DNA from: Reticulitermes lucifugus
Lineage: Eukaryota > Arthropoda > Insecta > Blattodea > Rhinotermitidae
Direction of reading: 5' to 3'
DNA: 64,000 bases
NCBI GenBank assembly: GCA_026260175.1
Contig: JAKCWW010000040.1
Coordinates: forward strand, 26,239-90,238
Part shown: positions 37,774 to 49,500 of the stretch, one piece after another
Position numbering within the stretch: position 1 is the stretch's first letter
Layout of the letters: each line of letters starts with the position of its first letter
Position numbers and translations under genes: made by a program
The notes under the pieces: model-generated
Databases searched by the model: none
Told to the model about the DNA's origin: nothing
What the model saw: only the letters and a program-made list of their open reading frames with translations

Positions 37774-39363
37774 TCGGATGAAGTAAGAATAAAGTTATAT
37801 ACGCCTACCGTAATTAAACAATTGATATGGCTGAAATACAAATGTAACTTCAGGGCAGACGCTGTAATACCTGAAGAAAGGATACCGATAGCCTCAATCC
37901 AGAGGGATGCGAATGCCAACGAAAATTTAAAGTAGGTGCCTCTATAATACGTACATAGCAGCACTATTCGTAATGAAACAGAGAGAAACAAATCGCAACA
38001 TATCCAATTTATTTTACAATTTAGGCAGAATATGTATCAACGTTTAGGGACCTGAATTTCACCGAAAGACTCTTTCTTAACCTGGTTTTACCTCGCAGAA
38101 AACACAAAACCTTTCAAAAACTAAACAGTTGATGATATTAATGACAGCTGTTTATTGTAAAAATAATGCTACGTAGTAGTGTAACAACTGACGTACAGAT
38201 TTAAGAAGTAGGCTAAGTTAAGTAAGACTGCCGAGACAACACTAGTAACATGACTAGCAACAGACTGTGAAACCTACACCTGGACGCGTGACCTCCACAC
38301 ACGCACCAGGCCAGAGTTACGGCAAGCGGAATAATTACAAAGTCTGCTCAGAGATTTTTCATATAAAACAACCAAATTCAATGAACAATCTAAAATCCGA
38401 CTTCTTCATGATCTCTTCTGCCCTTGTACACCTATTTGTCTCACACCGTATGTAATTCTAGGTTTTCCATTTTAAAGGTAAGTATGAGTAATATAAATTA
38501 AAACATGGACCATTTTTGTCTCTGTAACAATATTATCTTGGCGGTTAAGTGGTTCTGAAGGTAAAACAAAAAAAAAACACACGGTCGTCTCACATGCTCA
38601 AATACCATTTCAGAAATTCAGCTAAAATCCTTTAGTTAGGTTTGAGTGGAATACACCTGAGTCGTTATAACCCCACTGACAAGTTTCATTTGTTGTGATG
38701 ATCAATATTCTAGCTAAAAAGTCACTAGAGTTTGGTTAGTCCAGTATCTCAAACGCGGTGTTCTACACAACCCCGAAGGGCCATAAAGTTGCGTCAAGGC
38801 TTCGACATAAACTTTTCTTACACTTTCAATTCTATATTCTTCATGAACATTTTTGTTTTCAGGCAACCGCTAATGCGATAACAAGATGATCTGAGAGACA
38901 TAAATCCATAAAGTACAGTACATTTCTTCATTACATTGATTTAAGAGCATGTGTTCTAACAAAGTATAGGAAACAAAATATTTCCCGTTTAGACAGAAGA
39001 AGAATGTCAATTTCTAACTTGGTTAGTCATCTTCCCATTATCGAATTTCTCCTCACATATTTCAAAGTGCTTCGGTCTTAAATTTGTATCTTAATGTCCA
39101 CCAGAATGCCGCACTTAGATTTTCAGGATTTCTAAAAACTCAAAAAAATTTTACTATGTCAATATGAAACAAGACAGGTAACCATTGCAGCCATGGAAAC
39201 GCAACACTACTTTCCCTTCATATTTCTGTTGACCTAAATGTAGCTGCCAACAATATAAAAGTGTTCAGTATTACAACTGAAATGCAAGAATGGGTTCCCT
39301 TTGCACTGCTGCAGAGCTACAAAATATTTCGTACTGCTGTCAACAATATAAACTTACTTAGGT
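37774..39363. other. Unique AT-rich DNA
   Basis: Nothing recognised. Confidence 0.5.
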
Positions 39364-39551
39364 GTTCATGTAAAGTGCTCGAGAGTGTTGTCCGATTTTA
39401 ACCAAATCTGGAGATTCTCGACAGATTTTCGCAAGGGCCCTTAATATCAAATTTCAAGAAAATCCGTCCAGTGGGAGCGGCGCTGATATATGCGGAAAGA
39501 CAGACATTACGAAGCTAATAGGCGCTTTTCGCGACTTATGAGAACGCGCCT
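39364..39551 (+). mobile_element. GCGAACGCGCCT-family fragment, copy 3
   Basis: GTTCATGTAAAGTGCTC, AATCCGTCCAGTGGGAG, AAGACAGACATTACGAAGCT and the end GAACGCGCCT align with 60564-60754. The left half of the element is missing. The bases beyond 39551 are unlike those beyond 60754, confirming the element end. Confidence 0.7.
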
Positions 39552-39766
39552 CCAAACAGGCTTACCTTGGTGCCATCAGGTGGTTGTGACAGGAATTACG
39601 TGACTTCCTTATATTATCCATTACTTAACCCATCAGCCTCATATTAAGTGATGAATTGATGTGCTCTTTTAAAATTCTTGTTGAAAAACACGGAAAAGCT
39701 TTATTTTAGTACTTAACTCTGAAATTCTGAGTCATATTAACTTACCTGCATTTTAGAGATTTATTT

Positions 39767-39832
39767 CTAGCCTGACGATGGTCGATATCTAGACCGAAAC
39801 ACGCAGCTTTTAAATAAAAACATAGTTGTGTT
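39767..39832 (+). ncRNA. Hammerhead-like motif in a single Penelope-type tail
   Basis: Intact core CTGACGA (39772-39778), an extra T (39779), stem II GGTC/GACC (39780-39783 with 39792-39795) and GAA (39796-39798), then ACACGC in place of ACACGU, so U16.1 has become C. Possible stem I is AGC (39769-39771) with GCT (39806-39808). Downstream AAATAAAAACATAGTTGTG parallels the tails at 3405 and 41910, which supports common origin. Confidence 0.55.
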
Positions 39833-41869
39833 TGACTATTTAATATTGTTATGTGTCGTATTCTTCCTAATCATTAACATCCCTAGACAGGTACTATACG
39901 ACAGATAGCATTAGATATAAAGTACACAAGTTATCCTTATTTCAAACGCAATTCAGTTTTACTTATAGCATTATACAAAATTCAAACAAACTTTTCATTT
40001 TATTTTCTTCCCGTCAATATGTCACCAAATACTAAGCCTTTCACTGCACAATAATACTGCAAGTAATTTCTACATTGCTGTCGCCTACGTTGAAGGCAAC
40101 AGTGTGTTTCCTAAACACTAAATATGATAAATAGTACAGTATATTTCCAGTCCGGCAACGCGGTTGCTGTAGACCAAAGCAGACAGGGTTTAGCACCTGA
40201 TATATTGCGACCTCATGCGAAAGCTCTAATCTCTTTTTCTCTGCCCTCTTCCCCTTCTTCCCTTCTACACCACAACTTCTAGCGGAGGTACTGTCACAGA
40301 GAAAACACTAGGGATAGATAGAAAGATAGAGTTGTATTCTACGTGATAGCAATACAGGACTGGCAGAATTGTAGTCCCCCTGAAGCCCTGAACTATTGGA
40401 CGAAACGATCTCTGTTGAACAAACATACGTTACTCTGTACGTTAAGCTTGTTGTCAGATTACAGCACCCATATGACTGGAAATGTACAGGGACTAGACCG
40501 AGGCAGCTTGGTTTTGCGGTTTACATGCAACCAGAAATTAATTTTGGAGCAGATTAGTGGGAAACTTGCAAATAAGTTTGCTTATATATTAGGTTCCCTC
40601 GGGCATTATTATGCCTTTATGGGAAGATACACCGCACGCGAATTTCAATTACTGTTCATACTATAAGTGATCCCTGCACTATCACGGACATGGCAGATAT
40701 CCATTTTGCTCCAGAGACAATCGAAAATCCCTGAAGAGAAACATAATGTTTACTTCATGACAGCGTAACTACTTAATATCTATAGCCTATACGGTTTTGA
40801 AGCTAACTCTTCCCGACGTCCTAACACTCCTACTGTTTCTGTTTAATGGGGTTTGATAAACTTCCTTGTTAATGTACAACATGTCTTCAGCTGTGATTAG
40901 TCTGCTTAGTAAAGTGGCGATTATTATAATTGTGTATAATAAATTGCTTCATACGAAAAGTATAACATTTGTTTCGTTTTACGGTTTGGTTTCTTTCTTG
41001 CTGGTTTTGCGGATATTAAAGAAAACTATCTCGCTAAATCAAAACGGTATGGTTTTTATAGGTTTAGCAGATATGGGGAGGGACACACATCAATCCAGGG
41101 GTTCATATGGCTACTTATAATTTGAAAGGCAAGTAATACTATAACAAGGAATCACTGTTGTTAAAACATTCGTGTTCAAATGTTTGCCGACAGCGATGTG
41201 AAAGGCATGGTGAAGCACAAACCGTAAATTCAGAGACTTCAGACTTAAACCAAAAAAATTCGTGAGTCTCAGTTTGGATGGAGGACAGCCACAAAATGTT
41301 ATGAGGCAGTGAACGTCCATCGAATAACAGACGAGTTCTACAGAAGCCCTTTGCCAACCGAATACCTATATAAAAACACGTGACAAGAACAACGAAAATA
41401 AGCAAGTAAGAACCTTTATTTTACACATTGTTGATATGAAATTATCCACTTATCATATTTATTCTGTCTAAAATTCACAATATCTGATATATGTACAGAG
41501 CATCGTACTACTAAAAACTCCCCTACACTCAGCGTGACACATACGCAACGTCAACTAAAATACATTCGTATCCAACGCCTAAGACTCCACTTTCATATTA
41601 ATGTTAATATATATATATATATATATATTTAAAAACAATATAATACATTTACTTAATATATTTGCCCAGTTCACCCATTTTGTTTTTACACTTTTAAATG
41701 TTAAAGACATATATCTCCCAAAACATAGTAAATATTTAGCTACTGATGGACCGATGTATTTTTACAATTTATTGTAAAAAAATGGAAAACTTGTGAAATC
41801 CCGCAAACATAAAACATGATGATACAAGATATGTTGCATTTTTACCTCCTTTTTAACTAACTGTATAAC
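39833..41869. other. Unique DNA with (TA)n
   Basis: No gene; a (TA)n run lies at 41606-41628. A 107-codon open frame at 40343-40666 has no recognisable domain. Confidence 0.5.
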
Positions 41870-41945
41870 TAGCCGGATGATGGTCAATTTTTGACCGAAA
41901 CACGTAGCTATCGCAAAAGCACAGTTCTGTTTGACGGATCATTGC
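41870..41945 (+). ncRNA. Hammerhead-like motif in a single Penelope-type tail
   Basis: Core CGGATGA (41874-41880, U4 changed to G), extra T (41881), a six-pair stem II GGTCAA/TTGACC (41882-41887 with 41891-41896), GAA, stem III ACACGU and A17 at 41906. Stem I is visible: TAGC (41870-41873) pairs with GCTA (41907-41910). All parts except U4 fit. Confidence 0.58.
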
Positions 41946-42032
41946 AAGCGGGATGAATTCCACCAAGTCCACTCGTTGCATAAATGTTGAGCTATGTATC
42001 ACTTTTTTTTCAAAATAAGAGATAAATAAGTC

Positions 42033-42235
42033 TAGTTAGCGCCTGGGCTACGACCCAGACGACCGAGGGAACAATTTCATTCCAGGCGGGGCAGTACTGA
42101 GACAAAAACGAATTCCTATCAAATGGGCACCGTAGATATGGCGACCGGCCCATAAAAGCTGACGACCCATCACCTTCATCCAATGCGTATTGCTATATAT
42201 AAACTCCTCCATATGTCTTCGTCTCGACAAACTTG
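42033..42235 (+). mobile_element. SINE-C, strongly diverged copy
   Basis: A head resembling TAGTTAGCGCCTGGGCTACG, a box-B-like ATTTCATTCCAGGC and a body ending CACCTTCATCCAATGCG parallel the 32878 copy. Identity is low. Confidence 0.5.
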
Positions 42236-42342
42236 ATTAAGCACAGGGAGAATTTCACAACTTTAAATTTACCTCATACGGTCCCTTTCCTCGTGACAAA
42301 GACTGTAAACGACAAATTCCATTGGGGTGTTCTTGTGAAATT

Positions 42343-42806
42343 AATGGTTAATCAAGCAGTCAAGAAATTCCCCACATTTTACGAAACCAGAAATTTCATT
42401 GTCGTGTTCACAAGCGACATTCTCTGACCCCTCCCCTCAGAGTAATGCATCCCGTCCGCGCCCATCCATTATGTTTCTGTAATATCCACTTTAATATTAT
42501 ACTCCTACCTAATACTAGGCCTTCCTAGTGGTCTCTCTCATTCAGGTTTTGCAACCAATTCCTACAGTTACTGTTTTTATTCGGAGTGCGCCTCAACTGC
42601 CCCGCCCGTCCCATCCTTGATATTATCAATCTAATATTATTTGGCGAGCAGCAGAAATCACGAAGCTCTTCACTGTGTATCTTTCTCGCACTTTGTGTTA
42701 TTTCCTTCCATTTACATCTAAAACTGTTACTCGGCGCTCTGTTCTCAAACTTCCACAGTTTAGTTCTTCCTTTTAATATAATAGACCGTCTTTGACAGTT
42801 TTGCAA
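42343..42806 (-). pseudogene. LINE C-terminal and 3' UTR relic
   Basis: The minus strand reads KEITQSARKIHSEELRDFCC and MGRAGQLRR in one frame from 42806 down, the post-RT region seen in insect LINEs (compare HNEELDD and [10 protein letters not shown] at 54490-54850). The 3' part (plus strand AAGAAATTCCCCACATTTTA) matches the shared 3' UTR at 34310 and 54397. Frames are broken and no tail repeat is seen. Confidence 0.7.
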
Positions 42807-43487
42807 TAAAGATGTGCAATTTTAGCTCTTTATATTTTCATCTTTATGAATTTAGATAGGAAATGAGACGACAAAAGATTCCTGACCGAATGGTGGGAGG
42901 CATTATATGAATTTAACCCGCCTCTAATTTCTTTGTGCATGCAGTTTTAACTTGTTAGTGTCGTTCCCAAGTATTTTAACTCTGTCATGTTTTTAAGGGA
43001 TTCACTAGGTGCCTTCATTTCGTAATTTTGTTCTGCACTCTGATCACGAGACATTAACATGTGCTTAGTGTTACCCCTATTCACTGCTTGCTAGGAACCC
43101 ATAACCCTTTTGTGTTTTGCTTTACAGAACTCATTCTTCCACCCAATAAAACATCAACGTCGACCAGAAGATGGTATGTACCACTCATTTGCACTCCCTC
43201 ATGGTTCTCTTGGACCTTTCTAGTGGCTTATGATAATGCAAACTTGGAAGGGAATGGTGATAAATTTTCTCCTCATTTCAGACCATTCTGAACAGGAAAT
43301 GTATTAGATAAATATTTGCCTATCCGGACGTTCCTACAGGTTTCACTTAAGCAAATTTTTATGAGCCCAACTAGTTTCATGAGTATACAAAACAGAGTAG
43401 CAACATCAACGTAAACTTCCATCAAAATGGAATTACGGGCTTTCTTGTTGTCTCTAAGTATCTGAAGTATTCTTAAGGTGATTAATC
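42807..43487. other. Unique DNA
   Basis: Nothing recognised. Confidence 0.5.
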
Positions 43488-43708
43488 ACCGTTGTATTTT
43501 ATTCCTACGTTATATTACAAAACACAGTTTACACAACACATATGCAAGTTTTCCACGTTACTAGTTTCGGCTTTGTTATAAGCTATCATCAGACCTTTTT
43601 TAATTAAGATCTCTTGATTAAAAAGGTCTTGTTAACAAAATCGAAACTAATAACCTGGAAAACTTGTATGTGTGTTGTGTAACACTTGTTTTGTAATAAA
43701 ACATCTAA
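43488..43708. mobile_element. Third Penelope-type inverted pair
   Basis: The left arm (about 43490-43600) and right arm (about 43612-43705) are inverted copies. TTACAAAACACAGTTTACAC pairs with the region GTGTAACACTTGTTTTGTAA, CAAGTTTTCCACGTTA with TAACCTGGAAAACTTG, and AGACCTTTTTTAAT with ATTAAAAAGGTCT. The centre is ATTAAGATCTCTTGATTA. Both arms carry GAAACTARTAAC; only the left retains the full ribozyme-like core. Confidence 0.7.
43556..43602 (-). ncRNA. Hammerhead-like motif with intact CTGATGA and GAAA
   Basis: Minus strand: core CTGATGA (complement of 43586-43592), extra U (43585), stem II AGCUU/AAGCC with one closing mismatch (43580-43584 with 43569-43573), GAA (43566-43568), and self-complementary ACUAGU (43560-43565). 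A17 is at 43559. This is the only copy with every core base intact. Stem I is short: GGU against ACG here, but AGGU/ACCU in the right arm. Confidence 0.6.
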
Positions 43709-45640
43709 AGTACCGATGCATTTTATCCCTCGTTCTATCAATTGTCTTACCCGTTCAGCAGCCAAATACAGTATTTCGAAATTCCCATGAATGATTTCAA
43801 ATAATCTGGTCTACACATGGGGTTGACCTTGACGAAAAATGTTGGATAATTTTGTACGAAATTGGCCTCAAGCAGTTTCAGTACAATGGGTCTAAATGAC
43901 TGGGTAATGTTCGAGCATACGAGGCACGACACAGAGGAATTCATAACTCTCCAATACGAACAAACTACATGAATTTTCCTGCTCTCTTAAACTGTTTTTA
44001 TTTTTGAATCAAGCAGGGGACCGGATTTATTTCTCGGATGGAAACAAAAGACAAAAACTGATAAGGCATGCATTTGAAATAAGGTCGCGTCTCTATATCT
44101 GAATTTAAATGAAATTCTGTATTGGGAATATTTATTTTTGATTTATATGACTACGGCCTTCCACGCTGTGGACTAAACTAAAATCGAATAACATTGTTAT
44201 TTTCGAAACGGTCCATGGCATGCGTTAGTGACAACGCTAAACAGTACTTGTCATTAAAATAAATTATTCACTGAAACGTTTGACGCTCTAGTAAATACTT
44301 AACACAATGAAAGATAAAACATTGTCTCTAGTAATAACCAGTCTGATGTCCAAATATAATAATTTTGATCAGTAGGCATATTACCGCAATGAATAAATAT
44401 CACGTTTAGTAAAACGTGGAGCGTATGTTATTACATTTCATTTCAATTTTGCACTCAATGTATCAGAACAACTTCTAATATCAGCAAACAACACACCTTC
44501 AAGTACTTGAAGCGAAAGTGCAAGACTATAACAGCAAACTAAGTGTTGTATAAATCCGGAAAATCGTGCAGAACACTTTTAAATGACGCCAGGCAATGTT
44601 ACATTCACGGATTAAATTCTTTTGTCGCAAGAAGTAGATGTTTGTGAACTGAGAAAATTAAAAGTTAAGGAGAAAACGTTTAAAGTGGAAATGGAAGAGA
44701 AAATTAGGGAACAAAGGAAAGATACTAGAAAAAAGAGAACTTAGAGCAGTAAGAAGAAAACGAGGAAGAAGAAAAGGAAAGGGCAGAGCAAAAACAGCTC
44801 CTTAAAAAGTAATATATACAGAGTACATACACTCAACGAATTTTCCTGCTAGCTCGTAGGCATTTGGTAGGAATTGGAAACAAGGAATAGTTTTCCTTGC
44901 TAACGCGAGAACTTCTCCTACACAGCTGTGAGGCGGGAGGGAATAAGCAATGTGTTACAGGCGTTTTTCAAGTACGTGAAATTTTCCTACGAGCGTCATT
45001 GTGCTCTCTTTTCCCAGACTAAAATAGCACTCTAAAATACCAGAGGCACTGTACACTTAGAATTCATTGAATAAAAACAGAAATACCGTTTATCTCCTGG
45101 ATTATGTTTCCTTCTTTCAGAACAGAGAACACTATAAAGAAGGAGTAACATCGAAATTAAAAAATATAAATTATTCACGTAGTTAAACAAGTATTCAGAA
45201 GCAGAATTGAATCACACCCAAAAACATGCAATACTTGCAAACAAATTTAACTACCAAGGCTCCCTTGCATACTGGCAAGAGTATGGAGTAATTTCATATC
45301 TTGTAAGTGTTCAGTAATATGTCAGAGGTAGCACACAGCAACGAAGAAAGAAAATTACGTGTTTATAGAACTGAACTTCACTGCATTCATAATAGTGATG
45401 CTGCATCTGATATAATAGTGCAATAAAAGCATTTTTCACACACATAAACTGTTGAATGAGACACGTGTGAAGCTACTGGGAATTATTTTGAATATTACTG
45501 GATTACGTTGTGCCCCTGAAGTGGTCTTCAAATCCGCAGTATATATACTCTTCAATAACATGGCAGGTAGCATGTACAGCTGTCCTTGGCCCATAACGTG
45601 TGGGCAAGAGTGCTCTATGTACACGTTATTTCAGTAGAAG
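43709..45640. other. Unique DNA
   Basis: No gene; purine-rich at 44690-44800. Confidence 0.5.
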
Positions 45641-45643
45641 GTG

Positions 45644-45694
<51 letters not shown>
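45641..45694 (+). repeat. (GT)n microsatellite
   Basis: About 25 GT dinucleotides with CG and AT interruptions at the start. Confidence 0.93.
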
Positions 45695-45698
<4 letters not shown>

Positions 45699-46339
45699 GA
45701 GGTTTGGGAAGAACGACGTTTTCTTATCTATGTTCCTGATCACAGATGCGGAAAAGGGGAATGAAGTAAATTGTAAAACGTGAAGAAAGGGATGTGACGA
45801 AAGGAATTGTGAACAAAACGGATTTCCAGTGAAAGATTTCGAAGGCATGGTTGAGAATCTGTGATGTAAGGGATAAAAAAAGAGGGATTAGATATGGAGA
45901 GAGGGGTGCAGACAAAGTAAGAATAGGTGGATGCTGTAAAAGTTTTGTAGGACAGAGAAGGATAGGTTGGTATGATGTTTAGCAAGTAAATAAATCCTCT
46001 TTCTACTTTATACAAGCTTTTGGATACAGACATGCATTGGCTACGTGGTTGGGTGGGTCCCTGGAATTCACCCTTCCCTTTGTTCCCATAATATTTCATA
46101 CGAAAGCCACATAAAAACCCTCCAGACACAGAACCATACAAAAGATACTACCGTACAGAATATGCTAAAAACATCAGGAAATTCCATATTATACAAGCAT
46201 ACTGCTCATTTACAGGGGTTCAAAGTGTAAGGTCAGCGAATATGCATAGGCAGAGGTCATCGGCAAATAAATGCGACAAACCGTTAACAGTTTCTTTGTT
46301 AATGACAAATCATTCAATGAAACAGGGATGTAACAAATA
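45695..46339. other. Unique DNA, purine-rich
   Basis: A 133-codon minus-strand open frame (45740-46141) lies here. It has no recognisable domain and a skewed composition, and I do not call it a gene. Confidence 0.5.
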
Positions 46340-46452
46340 CCAAGGAGCAGAGTCCTTATCAGGAAAGTCATAGCAGGTCACCTGGCCCAGAAATAGCCTG
46401 TCTAATGTAGAATCCGAAGGTTTAAAAACGTTCTGACATGATTCGCCACTAG
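46340..46452 (-). mobile_element. LINE 3' UTR relic
   Basis: CAAGGAGCAGAGTCCTTATC, CAGGTCACCTGGCCCAGAAAT and GAATCCGAAGGTT follow the order of the 34310 copy with many changes. Confidence 0.55.
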
Positions 46453-46571
46453 ACGCACATTTTAAATACGTAAAATTAGCTCGTCTCTCTTATTCGTTAC
46501 GCATACTGTAACGAAAGAAGACACGTGTATAAATTTAGGTATACGTCCATGCAATCTTGACTTAGGATCCA

Positions 46572-46750
46572 GTTGCATGGGAGGCGCCAACCTCACAACC
46601 CCTGAAGCTTTAAAACGGGAAAGAGAACCCAAGGTATCCTATTCTTAGGAGTCTGGGTTGACACCTGTACCAGTCTAGGCGCAGTCGAACTCCGATTTCG
46701 ATTCGTCAGTTTTGCAACCTTGTCTCTATACCGACAGAGCAATCCCAGTT
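46572..46750 (-). mobile_element. SINE-C, strongly diverged copy
   Basis: Minus-strand head near 46750 (CTGGGATTGCTCTGTCGG), box B region near 46695 and body GGGTTCTCTTTCCCG (complement near 46620) follow the order seen at 21411-21698. Confidence 0.55.
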
Positions 46751-48484
46751 TCACATCACATGCACATTGTCGTCCATTTTATGTTTCTTTAAATGTGGGG
46801 TACAAAATGTGTTTCAAGCACTGTATTCGTAGTGAATTTATGCCAAAACTATTTACGGCTCTGATGACTTGTCCAGTTTATTTTACCTCTATACGCGCAA
46901 ATGTGAATGAATCCCTCACAGATAGTCGGCGCCCCGTCGGGTATTAGAAGCAGTAAATAATAAAAAACCTCGGCGACTTAATTAACCTGCTAGGTAGTTT
47001 GCTCGATGGCGAGCTTCAGATTTAAAATTACCCTTCCTCTAAAAGCTCCATGATTATGAAGCAAAAATCAGCGCTGCACCTACGATCGTACGGACAATAT
47101 AATTTATTTAAAACCATTGACCACAACTTAGTTATCATTGAAAAATAGGCTTCCGTGTCGGGTAGGCATGTGGACAGAATGCGCTAAACAAACTGCAAAA
47201 TAAATTGGAGAAGTGGGAAACGCTCATGTTAAGACCGGTAAGAATTTGTACTGTAAAACACAGGAAGGAGCTTCTGTGGGAAAAGTCACAAGTTGAACTA
47301 CTTCAAGATTGTACACGATGGTTGACTTTAATATTACAAGTGTTGAGAAACTTGCGTCAAACCCAGCTACTTAAAAAGAGTCCCATAAAATTAATTCAAG
47401 GAATGCTTGAGGGTCTGACAAGTTCGCATGGAGCGATGTGCAGTTTTCGACAAAAACTGCTTCGAAAAGTTAATACGTGAATAAAATAATTTCGTTAAAA
47501 TGTATCTTTCTTTAGGCTAATGTCGTTATTTAACAGCCACACCTAATACCAGTATTTATAAATGTCTTCATGTCTCCATTTTTTAATTTCATACTTCATA
47601 GTTTGGATATCGTTCACAGTTACAGTTTCATTAGATTTTATATTTTATTAAATTATCATCTTATTGATTTATTTGAGCTGACACTCCTCCTAAAATACTT
47701 CCCCTTACAAGTTTTCTTCTTTACTCGATTCTTTTCATCGTTCACAGTGTCAAACATTTAATTATCGGAAGCTACATTGTGAGGAACATGTCAGAATTCT
47801 TTATTAAGTTATCGCACCGAAAATCTCCTTCAGAAAAAAATTCGACCTATTGAGCAGAGAAACTGGCAGTAAAAGAACACTGTAGTCTGAGAAGATGGGT
47901 TAAGACCCATGCGCACAGCCTGCATCTGTCTTGGATCTCATCCCCCCAGAAACCTTCATCCCCTGGACTATTCCTTCATCCGGCGGCACAATAAATCAAG
48001 CGAACTCAATCTCGTTGCTATAACACGTTCGGGCTCCTTAGTCTATCACCATACACCCGTCCACCTCCCCAACACACAATAATGTTGGTAATTTTTCGCG
48101 CATCACCCCTTATCCTTTATCTCTCACCTTCTTTTCACTAGTCTTTTTGTATTGTGTACTTTGTCTATGTCTGTACAGGGCATTAGTTTCCGATTCACCG
48201 TTACTTCTACGATTTCCTTGACCTGACAGTTCTTGCAATAATGCGAAGTACAAAGTGGAAATTTATACCACAGTTACGCTTCGGACAGTCTATTATTTCA
48301 GACATATTACTTGTTTAAATAATTGCGGTAACTAAATGTTCCATTCGCTATTAGCTTCCAAAATTATATGTACAAAGTGTGTTTGTGTGTTCTGTATGAT
48401 TTGATCCATACTAAACCATCAAACACAGTACCAGCTACCGACAGCAACACTCAGCTGGTATTTGTAACGGGAAATGGTTTTGTA
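46751..48484. other. Unique DNA
   Basis: A 91-codon plus-strand open frame at 47205-47480 (starts MEKWETLMLRPVRICT) has a charged, protein-like composition, but I do not recognise it. Confidence 0.4.
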
Positions 48485-49500
48485 TCTTACCAGCGGTAGA
48501 TCGAAACGTCACAATACTTACAGACTTCAAGGAAGCATATGATACATTTAAGAAGGTCGTTCTCTATAATATCCTCATTGAGTTCGTAACACTCATGGAA
48601 CTAATTAAGTTGACTTAAATGAGCCGAGAGTAAAGTAAGGATAGACATATATTTATCTAAAGAGCGTACTTCTCAGAATGTTCTAAAACAAGGAGATGCT
48701 TTATTACCATTGACTTTCAACTTTTCTTTTGAATAAGCTATTAGAAGAGTTCACAAAATCCAGGCCGGACTTAAGTTGAAGAAGACACATCAGCCACTCG
48801 TCTAAGCCGATAATGTTATTTTATTGGGCAAAGATGTTAGTTCTATAAAGGAAAATACACGTTTACTGGTAGTCAGTATGGAGACGGGCAGAGAAGCAGC
48901 CCCTGAGAAAACTAGATACAGAATGAACAGTCACAACAAAGTGTATATACATTAAATCTTATTGAGAATGACAAAACAAATGAAAATTGAGTTTCCGAGA
49001 AAATTAAAATCCTTTAAATTCAGAGGGCTTTCTACCATTCAGGTAAAAATCTTTTTTCTTCCAGTCTGTTCTGAAACAACGCAGAGATTAAAATGTATAA
49101 AACTGCAATTTTTCTTGTTACTTTATATGCATGCAAAACTAGAAATCTAAATTAATGGGAGAGCACAGTCTGTGAGGTGTTCAAGAATGGGATGCTGGCG
49201 AGAATACTTGGAAGAGAAGAAGCAATAACAGGATGGAAAAACGGCATAGAGAGAATTTTCATGGGTTGTTCTCCCCTCTACATATCATTAGGGTGATGGG
49301 GACAAGGAAGATGTGATGGGCAGGGAATGTGAAACGCATAGGAGAGAAAGGGAATGCATACAAGACTTTGGTGGGGTGTCGTGGAGGAAGAATATAGACG
49401 AGGATGTTCAGATAATACTGAAATGAAGGCATCGTGTGCTGGAGACATCACACTCGGGAAAGAGAGTGGTGTGACTCTTGTAAACCTTTGGGTTTCATAA
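48485..49500 (+). pseudogene. LINE reverse transcriptase relic with C-terminal region
   Basis: Plus-strand frames preserve RT landmarks in order. DFKEAYD (48523-48543) matches motif A. KQGDALLPLTFNFSFE (from 48686) matches motif B. ADNVILLGKDV (from 48806) matches motif C, where the usual YADD has become stop-ADN. SIKENTRLLVVSMETG follows. The C-terminal post-RT region appears at 49141-49300 (CEVFKNGMLARILGREEA, then IIRVM). Several stops and at least one frameshift lie between motifs A and B. It belongs to the same broad LINE group as the relics at 42343 and 54397. Confidence 0.85.

Noticed and set aside
45740-46141. 133-codon minus-strand open frame
   Set aside because: Skewed composition next to a microsatellite, no domain, overlapping open frames in other phases.
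48500-48515. GATCGAAACGTC as a further hammerhead-like site
   Set aside because: No CTGANGA or stem II upstream; it lies in the LINE RT relic and is explained by coding sequence.
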